Below, one piece after another: positions 9,641-18,024 of a stretch of 64,000 bases of DNA (position 1 is its first letter; every line of letters starts with the position of its first letter). The stretch comes from Hymenobacter setariae. Its GTDB lineage: Bacteria > Bacteroidota > Bacteroidia > Cytophagales > Hymenobacteraceae. Position numbers and translations under genes: made by a program. Under the pieces are notes generated by a model. The model was not told where the DNA came from and did no database searches. It saw only the letters and a list, made by a program, of their open reading frames with translations. The stretch lies in the NCBI RefSeq assembly GCF_007713685.1, contig NZ_VMRJ01000003.1, forward strand, positions 62,001 through 126,000, in the 5' to 3' direction.

Positions 9641-10579
9641 TTGAACCCAGCCATAGACTCCGCCCCTTCGCCCGACCCCCAGCCCAAAAAGGGACCTAGC
9701 AACCTACGCTTGCGTGCCATTTGGGGCGCTTTGGCGGCAGTGTTACTTGCTGGCTGCACATTCGGTGGACCTATCTCTTTCGCTGTGTTTTTTGCGGCGG
9801 TGCAGGCCGTGATACTCAAGGAGTTTTACCGCATCATGCGCGCTAGCGGCCACAAGCCCGCTTTTTGGATTGGGATTATCATCGGGCTGCTCGTTTTCGC
9901 AGCTATCAATTTCACGGTTGGCTACTCGTATTACACGCAGCTCTTTGGCTGGGCGAATGGCGAATCAGGCGCTTCGTTTATTGCTTCCGCCATACGGTCA
10001 GGGCTTTTCTGGCTGGGCGGATTGCTCGTAATGCTGGTGCTCTTGGTGCTACGCGAAGTGCTACTGTGGCCTGATAACAATCATCCATTCGTCAATATCG
10101 GCGCTACCATTACGGGCTTGCTGTATGTCAGCTTGCCTATGGCTTTATTGAGCCTCATTGCGTTTGGCTCGGGGCACTTTGAGCCGGGTCGTGTTTTTTG
10201 CCTTATTTTCTTTGTGTGGGCGGCCGACACGGGTGCCTACTTCGCGGGCAAAAACTTCGGTAAGCACAAGCTGGCTCCCCGCATCTCGCCCGGCAAAACC
10301 TGGGAAGGCTGGGCTGGCGGCGCCCTGCTGACGCTGGCCGTGGGCTGGGCCGCTGGTTATTTCTTGCCCGATATTCCGCTGAGCCACCGGCTAGTAGCCG
10401 CGGGTGTGGTGGCCGTTTTCGGCCCCCTAGGCGACCTGGCCGAGTCGATGCTGAAGCGTAGCGCTGGGGTCAAGGACTCGGGTACTTTCCTGCCTGGCCA
10501 TGGTGGACTGCTCGACCGCTTCGACGCGTTTTTGTTGGTGCTGCCGGTGCTGGCGCTGCTGCAAGTACTGGCTGGGTAA
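9641..10579 (+). CDS. cdsA: phosphatidate cytidylyltransferase (CDP-diglyceride synthase)
   Basis: 312 residues. An inner-membrane enzyme that makes CDP-diacylglycerol from phosphatidate and CTP, the entry to phospholipid headgroup synthesis. The C-terminus carries the family signature in two parts (SMLKRSAGVKDSG and PGHGGLLDRFD, about residues 266-292), and SPGKTWEG lies upstream of it. Eight or so hydrophobic helices precede or flank these. No ATG is available; TTG at 9641 is the first reasonable start and the next in-frame Met is about residue 66. psd, which acts later in the same pathway, lies 1.7 kb downstream. Confidence 0.93.
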   Translation: MNPAIDSAPSPDPQPKKGPSNLRLRAIWGALAAVLLAGCTFGGPISFAVFFAAVQAVILKEFYRIMRASGHKPAFWIGIIIGLLVFAAINFTVGYSYYTQLFGWANGESGASFIASAIRSGLFWLGGLLVMLVLLVLREVLLWPDNNHPFVNIGATITGLLYVSLPMALLSLIAFGSGHFEPGRVFCLIFFVWAADTGAYFAGKNFGKHKLAPRISPGKTWEGWAGGALLTLAVGWAAGYFLPDIPLSHRLVAAGVVAVFGPLGDLAESMLKRSAGVKDSGTFLPGHGGLLDRFDAFLLVLPVLALLQVLAG

Positions 10580-10582
10580 GGA

Positions 10583-10648
10583 AGGTGGCGCGGACTTTGT
10601 AGGCGGCACGGTGGCTGGGAAAGCAAGCTTTGCAAAGTCCGCGCACCT
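10583..10648. repeat. imperfect inverted repeat downstream of cdsA
   Basis: Arms 10583-10599 (AGGTGGCGCGGACTTTG) and 10633-10648 (CAAAGTCCGCGCACCT) pair over 16 bp with one bulged G. The loop is 33 nt and itself contains the palindromic AAGCTT. It begins 3 bp after the cdsA stop, so it may end that transcript, but no U-run follows. Its right arm overlaps the putative -33 element of the next gene. Confidence 0.55.
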
Positions 10649-10666
10649 ACGGATATCGTACCTTTG
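10630..10666 (+). promoter_or_regulatory. putative Bacteroidetes-type promoter of the amino acid dehydrogenase
   Basis: A -7 box TACCTTTG lies at 10659-10666, matching the TAnnTTTG consensus, with a TTG at 10630-10632. The spacing of 26 is longer than the usual 19-21, so the -33 assignment is weak. It lies 64 bp upstream of the start codon. Confidence 0.4.
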
Positions 10667-10730
10667 CGGCGCTTTTTCGTAAAGCGCGTTTTATCTCCCT
10701 TCCCACCCACCCTCACCAATTTTTTCTCAG

Positions 10731-12020
10731 ATGGCAGCCACCACTGTGTACAAAGAGCCCGCCCCCAAAGTAGGCCACACCGAAAACCCGCTTGAGTCCA
10801 TGATGTCGCGCTTCAATGTTGCGGCTGAAATCCTGGGGCTCGACGATACCACTTACGAAGTACTAAAGGCGCCCGACAAGCAAGTAATTGTGAATCTGCC
10901 CGTGTCGATGGACGATGGCCACGTGCGCGTGTTTGAGGGTTACCGCGTGGTGCACAATACTATCCTAGGTCCGAGCAAGGGCGGTATTCGCTACGATAAG
11001 AACGTAAACCTCGACGAGGTAAAAGCCCTAGCGGCCTGGATGACCTGGAAGTGCGCCGTAGTTGATATCCCGTACGGCGGTGCCAAGGGCGGTATCATCT
11101 GCGACCCCAGCACCATGAGCGCCGGCGAGCTAGAGCGCCTGACCCGCGCCTATACCAACTCGATGAAGGATGTCTTCGGCCCCGACCGCGACATTCCGGC
11201 TCCCGACATGGGTACCGGCCCCCGCGAGATGGCCTGGATTATGGACGAATTTTCCAAGACCGTAGGCCAAACCTCTTCGGCCGTGGTAACGGGCAAGCCC
11301 CTCGTAATGGGCGGCTCCCTAGGTCGCACTGAGGCCACTGGCCGCGGCGTAATGGTATCGTGCCTAGCTGCCATGAGCAAGCTGGACATGGAAGTAGAAA
11401 ATACATCGGTTGCCATTCAGGGCTTCGGCAATGTAGGCTCGTGGACGGCCAAGCTGATGTTTGACAAAGGCCTAAAGATTAAAGGTGTATCTGACATCTC
11501 GGGCGCGTACTGGAACGACAACGGCATCAATATCGACGAAGCGATTGCCTATAAAAACATGCACGCAGGCCGCCTCGATGGCTTCCCCGGTGCTACGCCG
11601 ATGGACCCCAACGAACTCCTGACTTCGGAGGTTGATGTACTGGTACCCGCTGCCGTGGAAGATGTCATCACGGAGCACAACGCGCCATATATCAAAGCCA
11701 AGTTGATTGTGGAAGGTGCTAACGGCCCCACAGCTGCCTCAGCCGACCCTATTATCTACGGCAAAGGCATTTCGGTAGTGCCCGACATTCTGGCCAACTC
11801 GGGCGGCGTGACGGTGAGCTACTTCGAGTGGGTGCAGAACAAGCAAGGCTTTAAGTGGAGCCAAGACATGGTGACCGAGCGCGCCGACCGCATCATGACC
11901 GAGGCCTTCGAGAAGGTGTATGCCGTGAGCCAGAAATACAACTGCTCGCTTCGCATCGCTGCCTACGTGGTCGCCATCGACAAAGTAGCCCAGACCTATA
12001 AGTTCCGCGGCGGCTACTAA
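10731..12020 (+). CDS. Glu/Leu/Phe/Val dehydrogenase (glutamate dehydrogenase type)
   Basis: 429 residues. Oxidative deamination of an amino acid (most likely glutamate) with NAD(P). The N-terminal ELFV domain holds GPSKGGIRYDKNVNLDEVKA and the catalytic-Lys region WKCAVVDIPYGGAKGG (about 103-120). The C-terminal Rossmann domain has GFGNVGSWTA. Length and motifs match Bacteroidetes NAD-type glutamate dehydrogenases. It probably has its own transcript because a promoter-like box precedes it and an inverted-repeat element follows directly after the stop. Confidence 0.93.
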   Translation: MAATTVYKEPAPKVGHTENPLESMMSRFNVAAEILGLDDTTYEVLKAPDKQVIVNLPVSMDDGHVRVFEGYRVVHNTILGPSKGGIRYDKNVNLDEVKALAAWMTWKCAVVDIPYGGAKGGIICDPSTMSAGELERLTRAYTNSMKDVFGPDRDIPAPDMGTGPREMAWIMDEFSKTVGQTSSAVVTGKPLVMGGSLGRTEATGRGVMVSCLAAMSKLDMEVENTSVAIQGFGNVGSWTAKLMFDKGLKIKGVSDISGAYWNDNGINIDEAIAYKNMHAGRLDGFPGATPMDPNELLTSEVDVLVPAAVEDVITEHNAPYIKAKLIVEGANGPTAASADPIIYGKGISVVPDILANSGGVTVSYFEWVQNKQGFKWSQDMVTERADRIMTEAFEKVYAVSQKYNCSLRIAAYVVAIDKVAQTYKFRGGY

Positions 12021-12023
12021 AGC

Positions 12024-12256
12024 CACGGAGTAGCACGGATTTTAAAAGGGGTTTCACGGATTTTGTGGACGACTTTGAGCAGGGCTCTGGCTTGCTGCTA
12101 TTACCGGCAGCATTGCGTATAGCTTTGCCTGAGGTCGTCCACGATGCGTAATAACTAACCTTGGCAACTGTTGCCGTTAATTTGCGTGTTAACTGGATAA
12201 GTGACTCCGCGTCCGTGAAATCCGTGAAATCCTTTTAAAATCCGTGCTATTCCGTG
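12024..12256. repeat. 233-bp nested inverted-repeat element (MITE-like) reaching into psd
   Basis: Outer arms 12024-12063 and 12218-12256 are reverse complements over about 39 bp with two substitutions and a one-base gap. Each contains repeats of the word TCCGTG/CACGGA around TTTTAAAA. Inner arms 12065-12073 (GTGGACGAC) and 12134-12142 are a perfect 9-bp match. There is no ORF inside. The right tip CCGTG holds the GTG start codon of psd. The TCCGTGAAATCCGTG word resembles dispersed intergenic repeats known in several phyla; mobility is inferred from structure only. Confidence 0.75.
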
Positions 12257-12919
12257 ATTAAGATACATAAAGAAGGCCGCCGCATCTTGTTCGTGACGCT
12301 GCTGGTGTTGCTGGCCCTCAACCTGCTGCTAAACCGTTATAATGGCCCCAACGTGGCCTTTAATCGCATTTTTGCGGGTATCTCGGTTATTGCGTTTCTC
12401 ACGCTGCTTCAGTTTTTTCGCTCGCCTTTTCGCCGCTTGCTCACCCACGAAGACCTATTGCTGGCCCCAGCCGACGGCAAGGTGGTAGTAATTGAGGAAG
12501 TGTATGAGTCTGAGTATTTTGAGGATGCGCGCCGCCAGATAAGCGTATTTATGTCGCCCATCAATGTGCACATTACCCGCAACCCAGTGTCGGGCATTGT
12601 GCGCTACTTCAAGTATCACCCCGGCAAGTACCTGCTAGCCTGGCACCCCAAAAGCAGTACCGACAACGAGCGCACTACGGTGGTGGTGGAAAGCGATGCT
12701 GGCCCCCTGGTTCTGTTCCGGCAGATAGCCGGGGCCATGGCTCGCCGCATTGTGTGGTACGTGAACGAAGGCGATGAAGTAAGCCAGGGAGAAGAGTTTG
12801 GCTTTATCAAGTTCGGCTCGCGCGTCGATGTTTTCGTGCCTCTCGATGCAGATATCAAAGTAACCCTCGGCCAAAAAGTAAAAGGCGGGGAAACCGTACT
12901 GTGCCAATTAAAAGGTTAA
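12254..12919 (+). CDS. psd: phosphatidylserine decarboxylase (archaeal/PSD-A type)
   Basis: 221 residues. Converts phosphatidylserine to phosphatidylethanolamine, the main Bacteroidetes phospholipid; a pyruvoyl enzyme. Two N-terminal TM helices (about 11-25 and 40-55) precede the catalytic part with PADGKVVVIEEV, SPINVHITRNP and the self-cleavage site Gly188-Ser189 in KFGSRVDVF. Length is that of the short family without the LGST motif. The start is a GTG lying in the terminal repeat of the element upstream. The N-terminus MIKIHKEG is what I expect of family members, so this start is favoured. The gene ends just before a strong hairpin. Confidence 0.92.
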   Translation: MIKIHKEGRRILFVTLLVLLALNLLLNRYNGPNVAFNRIFAGISVIAFLTLLQFFRSPFRRLLTHEDLLLAPADGKVVVIEEVYESEYFEDARRQISVFMSPINVHITRNPVSGIVRYFKYHPGKYLLAWHPKSSTDNERTTVVVESDAGPLVLFRQIAGAMARRIVWYVNEGDEVSQGEEFGFIKFGSRVDVFVPLDADIKVTLGQKVKGGETVLCQLKG

Positions 12920-12920
12920 C

Positions 12921-12988
12921 CTGCTTCTAACATAAGAAAGCCGGTATTCTCCACCTGGAGAATACCGGCTTTCTTATGTTAGAAGCAG
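12921..12988. terminator. perfect 33-bp-arm hairpin between convergent genes
   Basis: Arms 12921-12953 and 12956-12988 are perfectly complementary, with only CC between them. It begins 2 bp after the psd stop and ends 12 bp before the stop of the minus-strand gene, so a bidirectional terminator is likely. The centre is GC-rich (GCCGGTATTC) and the outer arms are A/T-rich. It is far longer than most intrinsic terminators. Confidence 0.75.
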
Positions 12989-13000
12989 ACTACGAACTTG

Positions 13001-13696
13001 TTAGCGCTGCTGCATTTGCTCCATTTGCTGCTTCAGCATTTGCGCAACAGTAGGGTTGAGCAAGAGCAGGTAAGCAAGGCTAAATTTCAGTAGCAAGCAG
13101 ATACCTAGGGGCAGCAGCCAGTTGCGCGGCTGAAACTGGTAGGTGCCCACATAGCGCGGCCAAAACCACCAGATATAAGCCAAAATCAAAGGCAAGTCGA
13201 GCAGAAAGGCCATGAACGGCGAAAACAAATGCTGCGCCACCAGCAGCCGCAGTAGCAGCGCCTCGCCGATGAGGTAAAGCAGCACAAACGATACTAAGCC
13301 CAAGATGGCATTGCCACGCTTGCGCTTGTACATGTTGATACCTAGCAAAAACGCCCCCGCTACCACTGATACCACTGCCGAGATGACGACAATGCTCGCT
13401 GGCGAGTAAAGCGGAGTCAGTTCCTCTTCGGCAGTATCAGCGGTTGTTTCGCGAGCTGCTTGCGTAGCGGCAGCTTGCTGCTGTACGGTTGCCTCGAGGG
13501 TGGGGCGCAGGGTCGCATCTTCGGGCGCGGGCTGGCCCCGCCGCCGCAGCTCGTCGAGCGCCGCTAGCACGGCCTCCTCACGGTATTGGGCGTAGCCGAC
13601 TACGTATTCGCGCAGGGCTGCATCGGGCTTGAGGGCCATTTTGGCCGCGTAGTCTTCCATAGGGTAATAAGCAATTGACAAGGAATGATGAGCCAA
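13001..13696 (-). CDS. membrane protein of unknown function
   Basis: 231 residues. A soluble N-terminal part rich in Ala/Glu (YAQYREEAVLAALDELRRRG, helical) is followed by a Gln/Ala/Glu linker and four hydrophobic helices (from about 105 to 220). It ends in a Met/Gln-rich tail (LKQQMEQMQQR). I do not recognise a named domain. The start is uncertain: MEDYAAKMALKPDAA, 12 residues in (13663), looks like a natural N-terminus. It lies 50 bp downstream of kynU and could share its transcript. Confidence 0.65.
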   Translation of the reverse strand: MAHHSLSIAYYPMEDYAAKMALKPDAALREYVVGYAQYREEAVLAALDELRRRGQPAPEDATLRPTLEATVQQQAAATQAARETTADTAEEELTPLYSPASIVVISAVVSVVAGAFLLGINMYKRKRGNAILGLVSFVLLYLIGEALLLRLLVAQHLFSPFMAFLLDLPLILAYIWWFWPRYVGTYQFQPRNWLLPLGICLLLKFSLAYLLLLNPTVAQMLKQQMEQMQQR

Positions 13697-13746
13697 TAGG
13701 AAGCTGGCGACTAGGCTGCTTGCTAAGCTCGGCTCACTGCTCCTTG

Positions 13747-15021
13747 TTAACTGTAAAATTGAGATAAGGCCGCGCCCGCCCGGCGCACCTCCTCAAACGA
13801 ATTATAGAGTGGAACGGGTGCAAGGCGAATGACATTCGGCTCGCGCCAGTCGGCAATAATGCCTTGAGCAGCCAAATAATCGAATAGTTCGCGCCCGCGC
13901 TCGTGCACCAGCAGCGACAACTGGCAGCCCCGCTCGGCCGGGTTGGCCGGGGTTATTATCTCCAACTTGCTCTGGGGCAGCCCTATGTTTTTAATTAGAA
14001 ACTCGAGGTAGCCCGTGAGCTTTTCACTCTTGGCGCGCAGCACTTCCATGCCGCCCGCCTGCTCAAAAAGGTCAACACTGGCGTCGTAGATGGCCAGCGT
14101 AATAATCTGACCATTGGAAAGCTGCCAGCCCGCCGCACCCGGCATAGGCTGGAAACCCTTTTTCATCTGGAAGCGCGCGGCCTGGTCATGGCCCCACCAG
14201 CCGGCCAGCCGCACCAGGTCGGGTCGGTGGGCAAAGCGCTCGTGCACAAAAATGCCCGACGAGCCGCCGGGGCCCGAGTTGAGGTACTTGTAGTTGCACC
14301 AGCAGGCAAAATCCACATCCCAGTCGTGCAGGTGCAGCACGACGTTGCCGGCCGCATGAGCTAGGTCGAAACCCACGGTGGCGCCCACCGCATGCCCCGC
14401 CCGCGTGATGGCCGCTATGTCAAACACCTGCCCGGTGTAATAATTAATGCCCCCAAACAGCACCGTGGCCAGCGAGTCGCCAAGCTCAGCTATTTTGGCC
14501 TCGATGTCTTCGGTGCGCAGTGTGTGCTCGCCAGACCTAGGAGCGATTTCGACGATGACATCGTCGGGATTGAGATTGTGCAGGCGGGCCTGGCTTTCCA
14601 AGGCGTATTGGTCGGAGGGGAAAGCGCCGGCCTCCATCAGCACCTTGTAGCGGGTGGCAGTGGGGCGGTAAAACGTGACCAGTAGCAGGTGCAGGTTCAC
14701 AGTCAGCGTGTTCATGACCACCACTTCATCGGGTCGGGCGCCTACCACATGAGCCGTGGCCTCAGCTAGCGTCTCGTGGTAGGTCAGCCAGGGCCGACTG
14801 CCGGTGAAGTGGCCTTCTACGGCGCGCTCTTCCCAGGCCTTAAACTCGCGCTCGGCCGCAGTGCGGGCCGCTTTAGGCAGCAGGCCCAGCGAGTTGCCGC
14901 AGAAATAAGCCACCGGCTGCCCATCGGGGCCGGGCGGAAAGTGAAATTCTTGCCGGAAGCGGGCGAGCGGGTCGGCCGCATCTTGGGCAGCGGCAAAGGC
15001 GGGAGAAGCGTCGTAGGTCAT
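13747..15021 (-). CDS. kynU: kynureninase
   Basis: 424 residues from ATG 15021. A PLP enzyme that cleaves kynurenine or 3-hydroxykynurenine to (hydroxy)anthranilate and alanine, in tryptophan breakdown or de novo NAD synthesis. Family motifs: YFCGNSLGLLPK near the N-terminus, VVVMNTLTVNLHLLLVTFY, GFDLAHAAGNV, and the PLP-Lys segment CNYKYLNSGPGG (about 230-241). No other kynurenine-pathway gene lies in the window. The thiolase gene is 75 bp upstream on the same strand. An upstream start at 15057 adds 12 residues and is less likely. Confidence 0.92.
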   Translation of the reverse strand: MTYDASPAFAAAQDAADPLARFRQEFHFPPGPDGQPVAYFCGNSLGLLPKAARTAAEREFKAWEERAVEGHFTGSRPWLTYHETLAEATAHVVGARPDEVVVMNTLTVNLHLLLVTFYRPTATRYKVLMEAGAFPSDQYALESQARLHNLNPDDVIVEIAPRSGEHTLRTEDIEAKIAELGDSLATVLFGGINYYTGQVFDIAAITRAGHAVGATVGFDLAHAAGNVVLHLHDWDVDFACWCNYKYLNSGPGGSSGIFVHERFAHRPDLVRLAGWWGHDQAARFQMKKGFQPMPGAAGWQLSNGQIITLAIYDASVDLFEQAGGMEVLRAKSEKLTGYLEFLIKNIGLPQSKLEIITPANPAERGCQLSLLVHERGRELFDYLAAQGIIADWREPNVIRLAPVPLYNSFEEVRRAGAALSQFYS

Positions 15022-15096
15022 GTAAATAAGGAGCGCGGACCCAACGAGCCCGCGCAATCACTAACGAGAATAAGCGGCCTTAGGGCCCGCCCTAGG

Positions 15097-16299
15097 TTAC
15101 ATTTTTTCGAAAACCATGGCTACGCCCTGGCCTACGCCCACGCACATGGTAGCTAGGCCGTAGCGCACGCCCTCGCGGCGCTGCATCTCGTGCACCAGTG
15201 TAGCCACGATGCGCGCACCGCTCGACCCGAGGGGGTGACCCATGGCAATGGAGCCGCCGTTCACGTTCACCTTAGCCACGTCGAGGCCCAGCTCCCGAAT
15301 AACGGCTACGCTCTGCGAAGCAAAGGCTTCGTTGAGCTCGATGAGGTCCATGTCACCTAGAGACAGCCCCGCGCGCTCCAGCGCCTTGCGCGTAGCCGGC
15401 ACCGGGCCCATGCCCATAATGGCTGGGTCAACGCCTGCCACGGCCGACGAAATAATGCGGGCCAATGGTTTGAGGTTAAAGCGCTGCAGTGCGTCTTCGC
15501 TTACTAGCAGTGCCGCTGCGGCGCCGTCATTGATACCAGCGGCATTACCGGCCGTCACAGTGCCGCCATCGGGCTGGAAGGCAGGCTTAAGGGTGGCCAG
15601 CTTTTCGAGGGTCGACACGCGGGGCTGCTCATCGGTGTCAAACAGCGCGGCGTCGCCCTTAGGCTGGGGTACGAACACCGGCACCAGCTCCTTGCGGAAG
15701 CGACCTTTTTCGGCCGCGCGGTGGTATTTGCGCTGGCTTTCGAAGGCAAAAGCGTCCTGGTCTTCGCGGCTGATATTAAACTGCCGGGCTACGTTCTCGG
15801 CCGTGTGGCCCATGGTATAAGGGAAGAACTGCTTAGCCAAGCGCTGGTTTACAAAGCGCCACCCTAGGGTGGTGTCGTGGGCCGTAAAGTCGCGGGCAAA
15901 AGCGGTTTCCGACTTAGCCATGACGAACGGTGCGCGGGTCATGCTTTCGGCGCCACCGGCCAGGTACACGTCGCCCTCACCGGCCTTGATGGCGCGAGCG
16001 GCGTCCATGATGCTTTGCAGGCCGCTGGCGCACAAACGATTGACTGTAACGCCGGGCACGGTGACGGGCAAGCCCGCTAGGAGCGCCGCCATACGGGCTA
16101 CGTTGCGGTTGTCTTCACCGCTTTGGTTGGCGGCGCCAATAATTACATCTTCGACGGCACTTTTATCGAGGCCAGGGTTGCGACGGAGCAACTCGCGCAG
16201 CACGAGGGCCGCCAAATCGTCGGGGCGGACGCTGCTGAGCGAGCCGCCAAATTTTCCAATCGGGGTGCGCACGGCATCCACGATATACGCATTGGGCAT
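15097..16299 (-). CDS. acetyl-CoA C-acyltransferase (thiolase)
   Basis: 400 residues from ATG 16299; the frame stays open upstream but without conserved content. Condensing or degradative thiolase with nucleophile Cys90 ([10 protein letters not shown]), His355 ([10 protein letters not shown]) and Cys386 (MCVGVGQG). The overall sequence resembles the 3-oxoadipyl-CoA/PaaJ-PcaF branch as well as FadA. No paa or pca genes are nearby, so a beta-oxidation or acetoacetyl-CoA role is equally possible. It is divergent from the DUF4293 gene (97 bp between starts). Confidence 0.9.
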   Translation of the reverse strand: MPNAYIVDAVRTPIGKFGGSLSSVRPDDLAALVLRELLRRNPGLDKSAVEDVIIGAANQSGEDNRNVARMAALLAGLPVTVPGVTVNRLCASGLQSIMDAARAIKAGEGDVYLAGGAESMTRAPFVMAKSETAFARDFTAHDTTLGWRFVNQRLAKQFFPYTMGHTAENVARQFNISREDQDAFAFESQRKYHRAAEKGRFRKELVPVFVPQPKGDAALFDTDEQPRVSTLEKLATLKPAFQPDGGTVTAGNAAGINDGAAAALLVSEDALQRFNLKPLARIISSAVAGVDPAIMGMGPVPATRKALERAGLSLGDMDLIELNEAFASQSVAVIRELGLDVAKVNVNGGSIAMGHPLGSSGARIVATLVHEMQRREGVRYGLATMCVGVGQGVAMVFEKM

Positions 16300-16396
16300 T
16301 CTGGGTAGCGTTGAGGCAGAGCGAGTCCGCCGGTTGAGGGCTAATTTTGGCCTGGCCGCGCAGCATCGCCGTCGGCCGTTTTTCACAACCACAAAG

Positions 16397-16870
16397 ATGA
16401 TACAAAGAATCCAAAGCGTGTTTTTACTCTTGCTGGCCTTGTGCATGCTGAGTATGCTGGCGCTGCCGCTGTGGCACAAGGTCGATGGCCTTACGCATCA
16501 AGAACTTACGATGAACGCCTTCGGCTTCGACGCCGTCGGGATGCCAACGCCCAAGGGCCTAGGTCCCGTTTTTCTGATTGCTTCGGCTGCTATTGCTTCG
16601 GCACTTGTTGCCGTGCGCGAAATTTTTCTGTTCCGCAATCGCTTCGGCCAGCTCAAGCTGGGCATGCTAAACCTGCTGCTCATCGTGGCTACGTTTGGCC
16701 TGCAGTTTTATTTCTCCAACAAAGGTGAGGCCCTACTCAATCCTAAGCTAGAAGGCCAGTTTGAGCCTGCTTTCTATCTGCCTACCCTGGCCCTGATGCT
16801 GAACCTGCTCGCCAACCGCTTCATCCGGCGCGACGAGCAGCTAGTACGCAGCGCCGACCGCCTGCGGTAA
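16397..16870 (+). CDS. DUF4293 family membrane protein
   Basis: 157 residues from ATG 16397 ([17 protein letters not shown]), the typical start of this Bacteroidetes-only family. Four TM helices: about 7-25, 55-75, 90-107 and 123-140. The C-terminus is charged ([17 protein letters not shown]), matching the family. Function unknown. The frame is open for 528 bp upstream, but that is antisense to the thiolase gene and is rejected. Confidence 0.88.
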   Translation: MIQRIQSVFLLLLALCMLSMLALPLWHKVDGLTHQELTMNAFGFDAVGMPTPKGLGPVFLIASAAIASALVAVREIFLFRNRFGQLKLGMLNLLLIVATFGLQFYFSNKGEALLNPKLEGQFEPAFYLPTLALMLNLLANRFIRRDEQLVRSADRLR

Positions 16871-16919
16871 GTAATGTGGGTACTGGATAATAGAAGTAAC
16901 AATTGATTATCCATACTAA

Positions 16920-16952
16920 AAGGCCCCGGTAGCTGCGCGCTGCCGGGGCCTT
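16920..16952. terminator. terminator between DUF4293 and DUF4476 genes
   Basis: GC-rich stem AAGGCCCCGG (16920-16929) pairing with CCGGGGCCTT (16943-16952), extended by TAGC/GCTG, loop of 5. It is followed by CTGTTTTTG on plus and preceded by TAGTAT on minus. It serves the plus gene and possibly also the convergent minus gene. Confidence 0.8.
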
Positions 16953-16967
16953 CTGTTTTTGCTATAG

Positions 16968-17906
16968 TTAATTCTGCGGTAAGCCTAGGGCTTGTTGCAC
17001 CTCCCTAATACTCGTTGGGTAGCGCAGCACATCATACACGCGGTAGAAATTTTGGGGGTCGCTAAGGTGAGCGTAGCCGTACTCAGCCAATTCGATGCGC
17101 GATTTATCAAAGGACAGCGTGCTGATGAGCTGCGCTAGCTCGTCGGCGCGCACAGCACTTTGGGCCAGGGCCTGCTTCACGATGGGCAGGCGCGCATCGT
17201 CAAACGAGCGGTTGCGCAGGGCCTGGGTCAGGTCTGCCACCTCGGCGGGCGCTAGGGGCTGCAGGTAGCTGCCAGCGGCCGAGCCGGGGTAATAGTTGCC
17301 ATTGGGCGCACTGGGTGCGCCACCCGGATTGTAGCCACCAGGGTAGCCGGGGGCAGGTGCGCCATTATTTCCATAGCTGCCACCGTTGCGTGGGTCGTTG
17401 CCATAGGGAGGGCCGGCAGGTGGGCTATAGTCGTTGTCCTCGTCATAATTGCCGGGAGTGTTATAGGGGGCGGGGCCCTGCTGCGGCGCGGGGTACCCTT
17501 GTGGGTAACTACCAGGGTAGCTGCCCTGGGGGCCATAGACCGGCCGGCCCAGCGGCACGGCACCTAGCTGGCGCAACTGCGGCCCGTAGCCAGGGCGCAG
17601 CACAAGTACATAATTGGTTTCGAGGCCTGGCTGCAGCCACACGGCGGTGCGAAAGCGCAACGGCGGCCCGTAGCGCGTGGGCACGCTAAAGTCGGCCCAG
17701 TGCTGGCCCGGCACTAGGCGGGCCACGCGCACCTGCCGGGCTACCGGCCGCGTGAGGGGCTGGCCATCTAGCGCCAAACCAAAGACCTGGCCCCGCTCCG
17801 AAACGAATGTGGCGCCGGCAGGTGGCGCGGGCGGGGCGGCGATAGCCGGGGTGCCAGCCACCCAGGCTAGCAGTGTAGCGGCCACAAGCGTAAAGAGCGT
17901 TTTCAT
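16968..17906 (-). CDS. exported DUF4476 protein with Pro/Gly/Tyr-rich spacer
   Basis: 312 residues from ATG 17906. A signal peptide (about 1-24) is followed by a beta-rich N-terminal part. A long low-complexity region follows, made of Pro, Gly, Tyr, Asn and Ser (about 120-220; units like GSYPGSYPQGYP). A helical DUF4476 domain lies at about 225-310 (RNRSFDDARLPIVKQAL ... NFYRVYDVLRYP). DUF4476 is Bacteroidetes-typical and of unknown function. The spacer suggests an extracytoplasmic protein, perhaps cell-wall or outer-membrane associated; that is inference. Confidence 0.82.
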   Translation of the reverse strand: MKTLFTLVAATLLAWVAGTPAIAAPPAPPAGATFVSERGQVFGLALDGQPLTRPVARQVRVARLVPGQHWADFSVPTRYGPPLRFRTAVWLQPGLETNYVLVLRPGYGPQLRQLGAVPLGRPVYGPQGSYPGSYPQGYPAPQQGPAPYNTPGNYDEDNDYSPPAGPPYGNDPRNGGSYGNNGAPAPGYPGGYNPGGAPSAPNGNYYPGSAAGSYLQPLAPAEVADLTQALRNRSFDDARLPIVKQALAQSAVRADELAQLISTLSFDKSRIELAEYGYAHLSDPQNFYRVYDVLRYPTSIREVQQALGLPQN

Positions 17907-17983
17907 ACTAAAAGAGGAGGAAGGCCGGCGAGGTGTTTCGGAGGCGTGCACTAGCTAAATCCAAATGGCGTGCCAACAAAAAA

Positions 17984-18004
17984 GGCCCCCGCAGTGCGGG
18001 GGCC
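17984..18004 (-). terminator. terminator of the OmpA-family gene
   Basis: Perfect 9-bp GC stem: GGCCCCCGC at 17984-17992 and GCGGGGGCC at 17996-18004, loop of 3. On minus it is followed by a T-run (complement of AAAAAA), 21 bp past the stop codon of the OmpA-family gene. Confidence 0.85.
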
Positions 18005-18024
18005 TAGGTCTTGCCAGAAGGCGG

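Noticed and set aside
15869..16396. Long open frame upstream of the DUF4293 protein
   Set aside because: Antisense to the thiolase gene, composition of a shadow frame; the DUF4293 family begins with MIQRIQ at 16397.
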